64,000 nt of DNA from Saxidomus purpurata (lineage: Eukaryota; Mollusca; Bivalvia; Venerida; Veneridae), in the NCBI GenBank assembly GCA_022818135.1, contig JAFMSR010000001.1, positions 1,819,421 through 1,883,420 on the forward strand, in the 5' to 3' direction. The translations under genes and the position numbers were made by a program. Shown in pieces: positions 11,901 through 23,292 of the stretch; positions within the stretch are counted from its first letter, which is position 1, and each line of letters opens with the position of its first letter. Below the pieces are notes generated by a model, which had not been told where the DNA came from, did not search any database, and was given only the letters and a program-made list of their open reading frames with translations.

Positions 11901-12295
11901 ACACTTACTGTCTTGAAGTAATTCATGAATTCCAAAGTAATGTCTCTCCTAAATTATTGTTGTGCAATAATTAGCTTTTGCTTTTAGTTGCTTTTATATG
12001 TTTTTATTTGCTTTGTGCTTGTGTTCTTGTTTTCTTTTATTTGTAGGACACCCTTTTTGTCACTTTGACTTAAGGACCTACAAAGGAAACGATTGGCTAA
12101 TATAAATACATTTAAATCTACATAAACGTGATAAATATTTCAAATTCAGGTAGGAATGAAAACGTTTTGAAACAATTATATCCAAAAATGATGATTTTTT
12201 ACGCAGTGATACTCGAGCGGCAATTCACAACGGAAATACCGCGGCGGCGATGTCCTAATAATAGAGACGCACAACTACCGTCTACCATAGATGAA
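8919..12295. other. Gene-poor stretch with small repeats
   Basis: No gene is supported. It contains a two-copy tandem at about 9174-9252 (unit begins tgtcctgatat), a three-copy degenerate tandem at about 10196-10272 (unit cgaatgtatcacaatttt), and a fragment at 10900-11110 related to the dispersed block at 6530-8165 (shared cgattttactcccgc). The 105-codon frame at 12128-12445 overlaps the repeat starting at 12296 and is not credible as a gene. Confidence 0.5.
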
Positions 12296-12880
12296 AAACA
12301 GGAGCTGTCCATAAGACAGCAAGCTCGACTATTGTGGGTGTTTGATAATAAAACAAAAACTTTTTCAGGTATAGCAAAACAAAATTCTGCTAACTATAAG
12401 TATAGACTAGGAAAGTTGAATCATAAAAACAGTCAAAATCTATAACTATAGATTTAATTTTTGGTAAATTAATTGTTTGATACAAAATTTACCCCTGAAC
12501 ACTATGCTAAGTTTGATATAACTACCATAAGGGTAACTGAGATATTAAATTTAAACAAAGAGTTATCTGTCTTGACTGTGGACACCTCTTTAGACATTAA
12601 AAAAGTTTCAAGTCAATATCATAAGTGGTTACTGAGATATGTGCATGATAGTACCTAGCAGGCAAAACTTTAACCAAATTTTCAAAAGTCAAACAAGGGC
12701 CATAATTTGTACTAAATTTATACAAGAGTTATCTGACTTGATTGTATGATAACCCCTAAAGACATGAACAAAGTTTCAAGTCAATATCATAAGTGGTTAC
12801 TGAGATATGTGCATGATAGTACTTAGCAGGCAAAACTTTAACTAAAGAAGCAACGCCGACGCCGATGCACAAGTGACTGT
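12296..12880 (-). mobile_element. Truncated copy of the AGCTCGAC element family
   Basis: In reverse orientation this begins with the family 3' end (ggagctgtccataagacagc then agctcgactat). It contains two tandem units (ataagtggttactgagatatgtgcatgata) and ends near gcaacgccgacgccgatg, without the usual tcgagctaaaaa terminus. The same family occurs at 13316-27103, 15827-16879 and 62247-63230. Confidence 0.6.
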
Positions 12881-13315
12881 AATAAAAAGTATTCACAGAA
12901 ATTGATGTTTTCTACATTTTGTACATCAATAAATATAATAAAATAATTGTAAAATACATTATTCAAGTCGAGTTTGTCACTGCGATTCACCGCGACCGGC
13001 CACCGTGAATCACCGCAACCACATATTTCAGCGCATCGTAAATGGTCGCGGTGGCCGTTTAGGTGACCAAAACTTTTTTAGGGTGACCATGTCACCATGA
13101 CTGGTCAGCCAGAATGAATTCTTGTCGCAGTGACTGGGTGACATTTGGAAAAAACACCTTGCATGTACTGTATGGAAACAACTACTTGTATATTATTTCC
13201 TCGTGACCACCCTCAGAGAGATATGGGAGTATAGTTAAAATATATCAAAGGTCACATTCTTATAAAGGAAAGGAGTCTCTAATACCAGCTGAAGTAGTAG
13301 TTAATTCCAGGATTA
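12881..13315. other. Unannotated stretch with repeated short phrases
   Basis: Around 12965-13150 the phrases caccgcgacc, caccgtgaatcaccgcaacc and ggtgaccatgtcaccatgac repeat with variation. No gene or known element recognised. Confidence 0.4.
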
Positions 13316-13433
13316 TTTTTAGCTCGGCTATTCGGAGAATATGGAGAGCTACTACGGTCAATTGTGTGTCGGCTTCGGCATTGCAGCTTTGGTTAAAGTT
13401 TTGCAAGCAAGGAACTATCATGCACATATCTCA

Positions 13434-13931
13434 GTAACCACTTATCAAATTGACTTGAAACTTCATTAATGTCTTTAGGGGTGTCGCACAGTCAACTCTT
13501 GTATAAATTTAGTACAAATTACGGCCCTTGTTTGACTTTGAAAATTTGGTTAAAGTTTTGCATGCAAGGTACTATCATGCACATATCTCAGTAACCACTT
13601 ATGATACTGACTTGAAACTTCATCAATGTCTTTAGGGGTGTCACACAGTCAAGTCAGATAACTCTTGTATAAATTTAGTACAAATTATGGCCCTTGTTTG
13701 ACATTGAAAATTTGGTTAAAGTTTTGCATGCAAGGTACTATCATGCACATATCTCAGTAACCACTTATGATATTGCCTTGAAACTACATTAATATCTTAA
13801 CAGGTGTCGCACAGTCCAGTCAGATAACTCTTGTATAAATTTAGTACAAATTATGGCCCTTGTTCGACTTTGAAAATTTGGTTAAAGTTTAACATGCAAG
13901 GTAATATCATACACATATCTCAATAACCACT
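13434..13931 (+). repeat. Tandem array, about 157-166 bp units, part 1
   Basis: Units start at about 13434, 13591, 13757 and 13923, each opening with (g)taaccactta and containing tgacttgaaac, tgtctttaggggtgtc and ttgtataaatttagtacaaa. The array continues at 17085-17574 after an insertion, and inverted units occur at 12510-12850. Units are internal to the host element, as in many bivalve satellite-bearing transposons. Confidence 0.8.
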
Positions 13932-14003
13932 AACTAGAGCTATCACTAAATGTGATTAATACCTCGAAAGACTGCTTTATAAACTGAGGAAGTTCATAGT
14001 AAC

Positions 14004-14741
14004 TAGTGATGTTCCGATTGTCGCTAGTCGCCGACGATCGGTTAGTAAAATGAAGGGCGATAATAATCGATACACATATCCGGTCGGAAGTCGCGGTAAA
14101 AGTTTTATACCATACCCAAGGGAGATAATTAGACTCACGTTATGGAAGAAACAAGTTCAACAACAACTGAGTCTGAAGAAAGCTTGCGGCTTTTCTCCCA
14201 TCCGGGAAGAAAAACAAAGTCAATAGCTTGGAATTATTATCATTGACATTGACACTCTCTGATTTCTTTGCCAATACAACTTTCTGTTCATATTCGTGTT
14301 GTCTGTCTAGCATAAAAGCATACTCGGCCATCAGTTCTGTGTTAACAATTTATTTCAAAAACATCTTCTAGTCTTCTACCAGTTTCTGGCCCTTACCAGA
14401 AGGCCAACATTGTTGAAAACATGACCTCAGGCCTTGGGGTCTCTTGATTTTACACAGGTTTCTATAAGAAAACCTTTGAATATTCCCTTTAAAAATCTCT
14501 TATTAGGCCCAATGCTTCGATTGGTGACATGTAGCATTACCTATTTACTGGTTCCAGCATTAAAAAGGGTTAACCTGCCATAACTGTGGCAGAAACTACT
14601 TCATGTAACGGTGTAGATTGTAGCGCCTTGCTTGAATGTTACTTTTGGTTCAACCGATTATTAATCGGAAGGTTATCGATTATACCCCATCCGATTGAAC
14701 CGATAATCGATTGTGAAAAATTCAACCGATTTCTATCACTA
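14004..14741. mobile_element. Non-autonomous hAT element with 8-bp target duplication
   Basis: The termini are tagtgatgttccgattg at 14004 and, inverted, caaccgatttctatcacta ending at 14741. The flanks are atagtaac (13996-14003) and gtagtaac (14742-14749), an 8-bp target duplication with one mismatch. TAGTGATG-type ends and 8-bp duplications are characteristic of hAT elements. At 738 bp there is no room for a transposase. A repeated aaccgat/atcggtt motif fills the subterminal regions. Confidence 0.8.
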
Positions 14742-14794
14742 GTAGTAACAGAATACCTTGCAAAAACAAACTAAAATAAAGATATTGTTCTTGG

Positions 14795-15515
14795 CAATAA
14801 CTCTGTAATTAGTCAAGATAGAGTTATGTTTCTTGTACACTGCACTTCCTCTCATTGTTCTGGGCCATTGTATGAAGTTGTATTGCATTTAAACCAGCAG
14901 TTTTCAAGTTGTGCTCTGCAAAAAGGAAAAGTAAAATGGGCAATAACTCTGTAAATACTCAAGATAGAGTTACAGTTCTTGTACGCTGCACTTCCCTTCA
15001 ATGTACTTGACTATTGTATGAAGTTGTATTGAATTCCAACCAATAGTTTTCAAGTAATGCTCTGGACAAGGAAAAGTAACAAAGAGCAATAACTCTGTAA
15101 ATACTCAAGAAACAGTTATGGTTCTTGTACACTGCACTTTATCTCATTGTGCTTGACCATTGTATGAGGTTGTATTGAATTCCAACTGGTAGTTTTCAAG
15201 TTACGCTTCGGACAAGGAAAAGTAACAAAGGGCAATAACTCTGTTATTACTCAAAATAGAGTTATGGTCCTTGTGCACTGCACTTCCTCTCATTGTGCTT
15301 GACCATTGTATGAAGTTATATTGAATTCCAACCAGTAGTTTTCAAGTTATGCTCCAGACAAGGAAAAGTAACAAAGGGCAATAACTCTGTAAAGAGTCAA
15401 GATGGAGTTATGGTTCTTGAGCACTGTACTTCCTCTCAATGTGCTTGACCATTGTATGAAGTTGTATTGAATTCCAACAAGTAGTTTTCAAGTTATGCTC
15501 CGGACAAGGAAAATG
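14795..15515 (+). repeat. Tandem array, about 147-bp unit, five copies
   Basis: Units begin with caataactctgtaa at about 14795, 14941, 15089, 15233 and 15380. Each contains gagttatg, cttgtacactgcacttcct, attgtatgaagttgtattg and ggacaaggaaaagtaac. A gac/cgac-rich tract (15520-15560) closes the array. It is internal to the element 13932-17084. Confidence 0.85.
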
Positions 15516-15577
15516 CAACAGACCGCCGGACCGACCGACCGCCCACCCGACAGGCCGACCAACCATAGGGTGACTCC

Positions 15578-17041
15578 TAGGGATGTCATTCATTAAAATT
15601 GTTGTATCCATATATCGATTTAGAAGTATCGACGATATAGCGATATATCAATACACGGGCATAAAAAGCCACTGACTACATATTCTACCAAATCTCTTGA
15701 CTCTATTTATACTAAACATATGGTTCTGATCTAGAATATATATCAACCCTTGCAGTGCTGAAATATTTTACCACATTTCATTAAATAATCATTCGTTAGA
15801 AATGCACGGCACTCTGGGTAGAGTGATTTTTAGCTCGACTATTCGAAGAATAAGGAGGCTATTGCACTCGCCCCGGCGTCGGCGTCTGTGTCTGCGTTGG
15901 TTAAAGTTTTTTATAAAGTCAAATATCTTGAATACTATCAAAGGTATTGACTTGAAACTCAAAGTATGTGTCTACCATCAACATCTACACCTGAGGAAAC
16001 AATTCCCATAACTCTGTTTTGATTTTTGACAGATTTATGCCCCTTTTTAACTTAGAATTTTTGGTAAAAGTTTTTTGTAAATTCAAATATGACTTGAAAC
16101 TCAAAATATATGTTTACCATCAATATCTACACCTGAGGAAACAATCCCCATAACTCTGTTTTAATTTTTGACAGATTTATATCCTTTTTTAACTTAGAAT
16201 TTTTGGTAAAAGATTTTATAAAGTCAAATATCTTGAATACTATCAAAAGTATTGACTTGAAACTCAAAGTATGTGTCAACCATCAACATCTACACCTGAG
16301 GAAACAATCCCCATAACTCTGTTTTGATTTTTGATAGATTTGTGTCCCTTTTTAACTTTGAATTTTTTGTTAAAGATAGAATACTATCGAACGTATTGAC
16401 TTGAAACTTAAAATGTATGTTTACTGTCAACATTTTCACCAATGTTTTTGATTTTTGACATATTTATGCCCCTTTTAACTTAGAATTTTGTCACAGTTTT
16501 TACCAGACTAATATGGAAATACTCAAAATGGCTTTCTTTTGAAATGTCATAGAATAATTATGCAGCATTTTTAATTCTATACATGTCAATTTTGAAAAGT
16601 TACAAACTTATTCATGATAAAATATACAAGGTCATGTATTTCTTTGAAATTATCCCCCCCCCCCCCCCCCTCCCGATACTCCCTCCAGTTGGCTTGCAGA
16701 ATCCAGAGTAAGGCTTTGAATGCAATGTACATTTACAAAGGTCTTTGAACAAGTTTCATATCTTTGACCTTAATTCTTACAGACAATTACACAATACTCC
16801 TGTTCTTAAGACAAAAACCTCATTTTACCAATAAGCTTTCGAATAGTCGAGCGTGCTGTCATGTGACAGCTCTTGTTTATATTGCGGTTGAAATTTGATG
16901 GAATTTTTCGAATGTGAAACTGTAGATCATCGCATGGTAAAACATTATTCGATATACGATTTTTCAAAACGGCAATCAATATCGAATCGAAAGTGTTTGA
17001 TCATTGATATATCGATATCGTTTGAATCGATTACATCCCTA
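15578..17041. mobile_element. Non-autonomous hAT element with exact 8-bp duplication
   Basis: Left end tagggatgt at 15578 and right end acatcccta at 17041 are perfect inverted repeats. They are flanked by identical gtgactcc (15570-15577 and 17042-17049), the 8-bp target duplication expected of hAT transposons. Subterminal atcgat-rich sequence is shared by both ends. The interior is occupied by a complete AGCTCGAC-family copy (15827-16879), so the original hAT was only about 0.4 kb. Confidence 0.85.
15827..16879 (+). mobile_element. Complete AGCTCGAC-family element inside a hAT element
   Basis: Starts ttttagctcgactattcgaa and ends gtgctgtcatgtgacagctc ttgtttat. Inside are tandem units of about 150 bp (ttgacttgaaactcaaa, caacatctacacctgaggaa, ttttgatttttgacagattt). 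A run of 17 C at 16654-16670 lies in the right half. The right end (gctgtcatgtgacagc) is a perfect short hairpin. No protein. Confidence 0.65.
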
Positions 17042-17084
17042 GTGACTCCTATATACTCCCCCAAACTTCGTTTCGGGGGTATAA

Positions 17085-17574
17085 TGTTATTGACTTGAAA
17101 CTACATTAATGTCTTTAGGGGTGACACACAGTCAAGTCAGAGAACTCTTGTATAAATTTAGTACAAATTATGGCCCTTCTTCGACTTAAAAATTTGGTTA
17201 AAGTTTTGCATGCAAGGTACTATCATGCACATATCTCAGTAACCACTTATGATATTGACTTGAAACTTCATTTATGTCTTTAGGGGTGTCACACAGTCAA
17301 GTCAGATAACTCTTGTATAAATTTAGTACAAATCAGGCTGTACAAATTATGGCCCTTGTTTGACTTTGAAAATTTGCATGCAAGGTACGATCATGCACAT
17401 ATCTCAGTAACCACTTATGATACAGACTTGAACCTACATGAATGTCTTTAGGTGTGTCACACAGTCAAGTCAGATAACTCTTGTATAAATTAGGTACAAA
17501 TTATAACCCTTGTTTGGCTTTGAAAATTTGGTTAAAGTTTTGCATGCAAGGTACTATCATGCACATACTTCAGT
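17085..17574 (+). repeat. Tandem array, about 160-bp units, part 2
   Basis: Continuation of the 13434-13931 array with the same phrases (gacttgaaac, tgtctttagg, gtacaaattatggcccttgt, gcatgcaaggtac). It ends at ttcagt (17569-17574), where the foldback element begins, and resumes at 26154. Confidence 0.8.
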
Positions 17575-18517
17575 TATGGAACAGTTTTGGTGCAAAAATT
17601 ACATTGAGCCTTCTGACATCCCATCTTGCATTGTTACGTGTGTATTTCTCCATCTGATAATACATGTTTCTTTTTGATATGTTCTATGCTTAAAACTGGA
17701 GAAATGATTACACCTTTCTGAGAGATGAATTGTTGTATTCTACATTATTTCATATATCAGTGTTCTGTATTTGCTATTAAACTGAATTTATATTTAGATT
17801 GAGTAAGCAGTCGAGATTGAGTAAGCAGTCGAAATTAAGTTGAACAACCAGACTGCATTGTTTTGCTGTCATTCATACCCTCATCATAACATTCTATAAA
17901 TGATACTTTTCTTAATAATTGCGTTTGTCATACTTGAAATGTTAAACATATTAGCCAACTGCTAATATAGACCAATATAGCTAGCTATGTTGTACTGACA
18001 TAGGCATAATATATCTAAGCTAAACAACGCATGCCAGTTGGACGAACAATGCATGTCATCATGCACTGTTGAAACGTGCACTCGCATTATTACACCAGAT
18101 AGCGCGTTTGCATAATTATCGACAATTTTTGGCACCTACGCAGTGACTGGGAAACCCACGCGCCATGCGCCATTTGCGCATAAAATGCAAAAATGTCACA
18201 TAAAAAATCCATCAAATGCGCCCTGTGTCGCATACAAAAAAAAAATCGAAATATTTTGAGTACGAAACGTGTATCGATCAGGCGCTTTACCGTATACTTT
18301 GTCAAAAATACAAGCGTTTATATGATCGGTGTCAATTAAGCGCTTCTTTCACGAAATAAAGCGTTTTATCGAGAAAATGTTTCCGACACGGAAACTAGCC
18401 CCTATTGCTGGCCAAATCTCGCAAATCTTTCATAAAAGACGTTGAAACCAACGATCTGGGTATAACACAAAACGCTGCAAGCCTCAATTAACATATCTGT
18501 AGACAAAACGAGTGTAA

Positions 18518-18811
18518 CGAAGCTCAGCTGGAAAATACCAGCAAGGTGAATGCAGTTGCCCCAATCTTCCTCCACTTACAAATCCAGCTAAGACTAAGAG
18601 GGAAACTAAGAGGAAACCAATTTACAAGCCATGTAAGGAGCATGACAGTGGGTTTAAAATATGGCCCTGGCAGTACAAAAGTGTGGGTGCCTTGTTCTGT
18701 AAAACGTTTGTAGACTCTGGAAAGCACAATGCTTTTGTATCTGGGTGCAAAGTGGTCACACATGTTTTACAGAACAATAACATTGCAGAACATCTTAAAT
18801 TCAGACAATGA
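18518..18811 (+). pseudogene. Exon-like 97-codon frame carried inside a hAT-like element
   Basis: An open frame follows a stop at 18515-18517 and ends at 18809-18811. It reads with gene-like codon use through a Lys/Pro-rich part (TKRETKRKPIYKPCKEHD) into a compact segment containing FKIWPWQYKSVGALFCKTF and KHNAFVSGCKVVTHVLQNNN. It lacks a convincing start codon. I do not recognise the protein. The position between transposon ends, next to a LINE tail, suggests captured host sequence, but it could be part of a LINE ORF. Confidence 0.35.
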
Positions 18812-18846
18812 AAACGGAATAAAATTCTTCTAGGAAGTTCTACAAT

Positions 18847-19095
18847 CCATTCTGCAGAACCCAATACCGACAGCAATCCTTCTTCCCTTGCACCATTAGA
18901 GATTGGAATAAGCTGCCTGCAGATATCATGTCAGCTGGGTCAGTCGACTCTTTCAGAGCTCAACAGTTCCAAACACTTTATCTAACTTCCTCTTGTTTTT
19001 ATCCTTCACTGTTAATATTCTCAATTTTATTTCTATTTTTCCTCTTCTTGCGCACCCTGGCAATAAATCGTCAACCAGTTGAAGGTGGCCATTAA
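18847..19095 (+). mobile_element. Non-LTR retrotransposon ORF2 C-terminal fragment
   Basis: The frame encodes YRQQSFFPCTIRDWNKLPAD followed by a variable segment and a stop at 19093-19095. The 'SFFPRTIxxWNxLP' phrase is the usual C-terminal signature of jockey/CR1-type LINE ORF2 proteins, downstream of the reverse transcriptase. Nothing of the reverse transcriptase is adjacent. It lies inside the hAT-like element 18141-19320, so it entered before or with that element's amplification. Confidence 0.6.
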
Positions 19096-20608
19096 CTTGG
19101 AAGAAGACAATGCACCCTCACTTTCGTACAGCCAGGGCCATATTGATAATAATTCTAAACCAAGTGTCTTGCACATTTATTAATATGTGGCTTGTAAATT
19201 GTCTTACTCTTAGTGTCACATACATTTTCTTAAATGTCACATAAAAATTTCAAATGTCACATAACTTTTCACACATTCGTGACATTTGTCACATAAAAAA
19301 AAATCCTTTCCCGGTCACTGCCTACGTAATAATCCGTACTTTTAGAAGAATTATGTCTTTGGCCAAAATTGGGAGATATATTGTTTTGCCATGTCTGTCT
19401 GACTTTTCATCTGTCCGTTCGTCTGTCTGTCCGTCTGTCTGTCTGTCTGTCCTGCAAAATAGTGTCCGCTCCATATCTACTTAACCCCTTTAAGGATTTT
19501 CATGAAACTTGGGTCAGATGTTCACCTCAACTTCGCGATAAGCAGAGCCCGTTAACAAAATGCGCCCCCATGGCACCATTTTTCTATTTTTAGTAACAGT
19601 GACCTTGACCATGAACCAAATTGGTTGTTACGATGGGCTTTGCCAACGTGTCAGTATGTTGAAAATTTTTGTTGATTTATTCTTAAATTCTACAAGGGGT
19701 TCAAGAGATATGGAGTGGACACGAAATATAGTCAAATGACTTTTGATCTCTAACTGTGACCTTGACCTTGAGCTGGGGCAGTAAGTTCATGGGTTCTGCA
19801 CATCGAGTAGTTGATGCGAACATCTGCCCAAAGTTTAAAGAAAATCCTCCCAGGGGTTTAGGAGATACGGAGCAGACACGAAATACAAGGCTCAAACCTT
19901 TGACCTTGAGCTGTGACCTTGAGCAGGCGTGATTGGTTCATGGGTTCTGCACATCCTCTAGTTGAGGTAAACATCTGACCCAAGTTTCATGAAAATTCTT
20001 CCAGGGGTTTAGGAAATATGGAGCAGACACTATTTTGCCGGACAGACAGATGGACGGACGGACGAACGGACAGACAGACATGGCAAAACAATATATCTCC
20101 CCAAGACATAATTCTCCTAAAAGTACGGATTATTACGTAGGTGCCGAAAATTGTCGATAATTATGCAAACGCGCCATCTGGTGTAATAATCACTGTGGTG
20201 TAACCGAGACGGTTAACATTTTTTCGGAATTTCCAAGATGGCGGACGAGAGTGGATGTGAAAAGTAGGTGTCTTACTTTTTTCCTCGTAACTAGTTAAAA
20301 ACGAATTTCAGAAATGAAATTCTTACACAGACCGATAGAAAAATGATTTTGCCATTCTAGGCTTTATCCGTTTCATTAAACAGTGTCTACTTTTCTAAAT
20401 ATCGTTGATAAAAGTGAACCAAATGCCGGTGCTCCGAAATGAAGCGAGAGGTCATGTGTGTTTTTACTCGGCAAAAGTTCATTCTTTGATGGATAAGTCC
20501 ACGAAAACCACTCCTCAGTAGATTATGTTGTTATCTTAAAGAACGAAAAGCTAAATGTTGATATATGTACAGGAAATGGGCGAAAAAGCCACTTACACGA
20601 AATATGCT

Positions 20609-20724
20609 CTGTACGGTCCATATACATATGTTGAATCACACGTTTCTTTCACTGTACGGTTCGTATATGCATAAAACTGTTCGGTGCGTAGCAAAATTTA
20701 AACAAAATTACTGTACGGTCCGTA
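20609..20724. repeat. Iterons in the left foldback arm (CTGTACGGTYCGTA)
   Basis: Four copies of a 12-14 bp motif: ctgtacggtcca at 20609, ctgtacggttcgta at 20652, ctgttcggtgcgta at 20677 and ctgtacggtccgta at 20711. A degenerate fifth (acagtacgatggg) follows at 20742. The mirror set lies at 23160-23292 in the right arm. Regular short motifs inside both arms could be transposase-binding or regulatory sites; that function is inference. Confidence 0.7.
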
Positions 20725-20814
20725 GATGAAACCTAGATGAAACAGTACGATGGGTTTTTGTAATATATAGTTTGAAGCTAACATAAACATAAAGAGCTTA
20801 CATGAGCGTATTGC

Positions 20815-23095
20815 ACTGTAATGATAAATAATTGCAAATAAATCTAATTCACATAGGCTACTTTATCAGTTGGTAGATTTGTTTATTTTGTAATATTTAC
20901 GCTAAAAATTTCTTTATACAATATCTACAAACTGACATATAGTTTCACATTGAACTTTCATGATCATTAGAAATCAAGTCATGGCATCAAAATGTAGAAG
21001 AACATTGAATGCTAGTTTATTTCTGACAGTATTCATATCATTCAAACTCTCTTATTGTCTCCATGTTCATTTTCTTCATTTTAAAAGCATGTCCCGGAAG
21101 TATCATTTAATCTATACAAATATATACAGTTCTACTTAGCCGGTACTGTAAAAACTGTTTGCGACAATTAAAACCGTATTTACGGTCGCAAATGTCAAAA
21201 TCACTAAATAGTTAACCCTTTTCTAACGCACAAATTGAATGTGTTTTAATGCGATAATTAAAACGTCGTTGGATTCTTGCGACTGTATATACGTTATTTA
21301 ATAGTCGCAAATTTAAACGACGTCACCGATCAGAAACGACGTTACTGTGTGACACCGGTCAACAAGTACTTCCGGGTCGTTGTACCTTAGGAAGTAGTTC
21401 TTTGGAGATTTGAAGTCTCCATTTTAGAGCTGTCTGCGGATGGCTTGATGAAATGTATAAGTTGTATTTATTGTTGTTCTGTAAATTTTTGACCATTTCT
21501 GATTGCTCTAACAGTTGTTTTGTTTGTCTTCTTCAGGAATACATTTTGTGATGGAAGAGTTGAAATATTACTACACGCCGGCATACATGACAGCTGTGTA
21601 TTGGAAATTTGTACAGTGTCTCCAGATATTGAGTGATAGCAAAAAAGTTCATTGTTGACAATGTAACTTTTCTGGTGTAGATTGACTGTGATAATGATGA
21701 AGATGAGAAATATGGACAGCTGATTGCTTGAATTTTGTTGTGAAAGCCAGAGGAAATGTGCAAAAGTGCTCTAATTACGATAGAATCAAATGGGACAAAA
21801 ATGACCGGTGTAACACCTTACATCGGTACTGCGTTAGAAACGTCGATAACTGCGTTAGAATGAGCGTTCGCGTAGAAAATAACCCTTTGCATTTATTCAC
21901 TGTTTGTAATATCTGGTCATGTTAAAACCGAAATAACATCCCTTTCAGCGTTGTTATCGTCTAATAAACAATGATTTGGAGTACTGATACGCAGTTATTA
22001 GCCACGAATGCCGGAATTTTAAACAATGAACACCGCTGGAACGGACGTTATTGCATAAATGAACAATATCGTTCTATTCTAAAATTCTTATTTATTTTCA
22101 TTTGCTTATTGTTATGTTATGAATATTGGTTAACGTGTACTAATACATATAGCCATATTTCTCTTTCCTTGTGATTATTGTTCACTTTTATACATACTGT
22201 TTGCTTTTCTAGATTTGTTTATTTTATACATGAAGGTATTTACAGAATTGGAGATGTATTCTTCAATGATTGAATATTTTACGTTGTAATTAATAGCCAA
22301 AGATTGGCATGTTTTTATCTTTTTATAATATTTATGCCTTCTTTTTTGTTTTATTTTCTAATTATATGTACCTAGACGGGCTTGATTTTTTATTCATATA
22401 TAAAAGAAAATGATGAAAAGGTTCAAACATATAAAAAGGATTTTTCTACAATGTGTACATAAGCAGCAACATATAATTATCATATAGTTTCATAACATGT
22501 ACCAATTTCTTACGGACATATTTCTGAGTTAAAAATAACCAGTCGGGATATGAAATGGGAAAAATACATTCAAATGATGCATGCAAAAAGCATTCTAGTG
22601 AAATAAAATAATATGTATTATATTATTGTGTTTGTCTCATGGCATAGTACCCACAATCACATATTTTCAGGTGTTTTTTTTTTGCAGTCAATGATAACTT
22701 CATATTCTTACACCACACTGACAATACACCACACTGACAATGCTATTAGTATACGAACTACTCAGTGAAAAGTCTGTTCAAACAAGTAGAAGAGTCAACG
22801 TATAATACGTAAATTGTTTTTGTTCAATGATTATTCTGCACGTGTGTATTCAACTTTCTACATTGTCAAGTTTAAGTCCATGACGGACATGCGGCAATAT
22901 TTTTGCTTCACATGCTTTGTGGTTTTCTCGCACTGAAAATGGATTCCTGGCTGGTTCAAAGTTCTAAGATACCTTTCCAGACTTCCTTGTCCGTTTACCA
23001 CGCCTTCGCTCCTCTGTATCGAAAGAGTGATCCCTGAAATATAATAATTATTATGATCATTTTCATTACCGATATTATTTCCGGAATGAACTTAC
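20815..23095. other. Unique centre of the foldback element
   Basis: About 2.3 kb between the two arms. It holds two GCGAC hairpins (21150-21320) and short frames (largest about 76 codons) that look like chance. No transposase, integrase, polymerase or capsid motif is visible. Strong AT richness from about 22150. Confidence 0.6.
21150..21320. repeat. GCGAC hairpin repeats, copy B
   Basis: Two hairpins: one from gtttgcgac to gtcgcaaatg near 21155-21195, and one from ttgcgactgtatata to agtcgcaaat near 21277-21315. The spacer contains aaaatcactaaatagttaac and gcgataattaaaacg, phrases also found between the hairpins at 53229-53760. Confidence 0.7.
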
Positions 23096-23159
23096 GCAAT
23101 ACGCTCATGTAAGCACTTTTTGTTCAGGTAAGCTTCAAACTATATATTACAAGAACCCA

Positions 23160-23292
23160 TCAGTACGGTTTCATCTACGGACCGTACAGTAATTTTGTTC
23201 AAATTTTGCTACGCACCGTACAGTTTTTATGCATATACGAACCGTACAGGGAAAGAAACGTGTGATTCAACATATGTATATGGACCGTACAG
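23160..23292. repeat. Iterons in the right foldback arm (inverse set)
   Basis: Mirror images of the left-arm motifs: acggaccgtacag, acgcaccgtacag, acgaaccgtacag and tggaccgtacag, in the same spacing, as expected from the inverted arms. Confidence 0.7.

Larger units (their letters stand above)
13932..17084 (+). mobile_element. Satellite-bearing element inserted in the 160-bp array
   Basis: The array unit breaks after aataaccact at 13931 and resumes with ttattgacttgaaac at about 17085. The inserted element begins taactagagctatcactaaa and ends cccccaaacttcgtttcggg ggtataat. It carries its own 147-bp tandem array (14795-15515) and two hAT insertions. Exact ends are uncertain by a few bases because the interrupted unit is diverged. 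No coding sequence. Confidence 0.6.
18141..19320. mobile_element. hAT-like element, CAGTGACYGGGAAA ends, 6-bp duplication
   Basis: Left end cagtgactgggaaa at 18141 and inverted right end tttcccggtcactg to 19320. They are flanked by identical cctacg (18135-18140 and 19321-19326). The opposite arm of the host MITE shows the empty site (gcacctacgtaataatcc), confirming the insertion. Subterminal atgtcacataaaaa is repeated at both ends. CAGTG termini suit hAT-type elements, although 6 bp is shorter than the usual 8. Inside are an exon-like frame and a LINE fragment. Confidence 0.75.
18091..20185. mobile_element. MITE in the left foldback arm, itself interrupted
   Basis: Inverted ends tacaccagatagcgcgtttg (18091) and, mirrored, caaacgcgccatctggtgta (to 20185) extend inward through cgacaatttt, ggcacctacg, gtaataatccgtacttt and a gacagacag-rich tract, giving arms of about 170 bp. 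The intact right arm of the foldback supplies the empty site (gcattatcactg). Against it, the flanks read attat on the left and ataat on the right, so the duplication is 3-5 bp with one mismatch, and its ends are ambiguous because the sequence is palindromic. Net length without the inner insertion is about 0.9 kb. The interior has cttgaccttgagc-type units and no ORF of note. Confidence 0.75.

Noticed and set aside
12128..12445. 105-codon frame
   Set aside because: Crosses the boundary of a repeat element and has no motif or coding-like composition.
13434..17574. CRISPR-like array suggested by regular spacing of repeated units
   Set aside because: Units are contiguous 150-170 bp tandem copies without short conserved repeats separated by unique spacers, in eukaryotic DNA.
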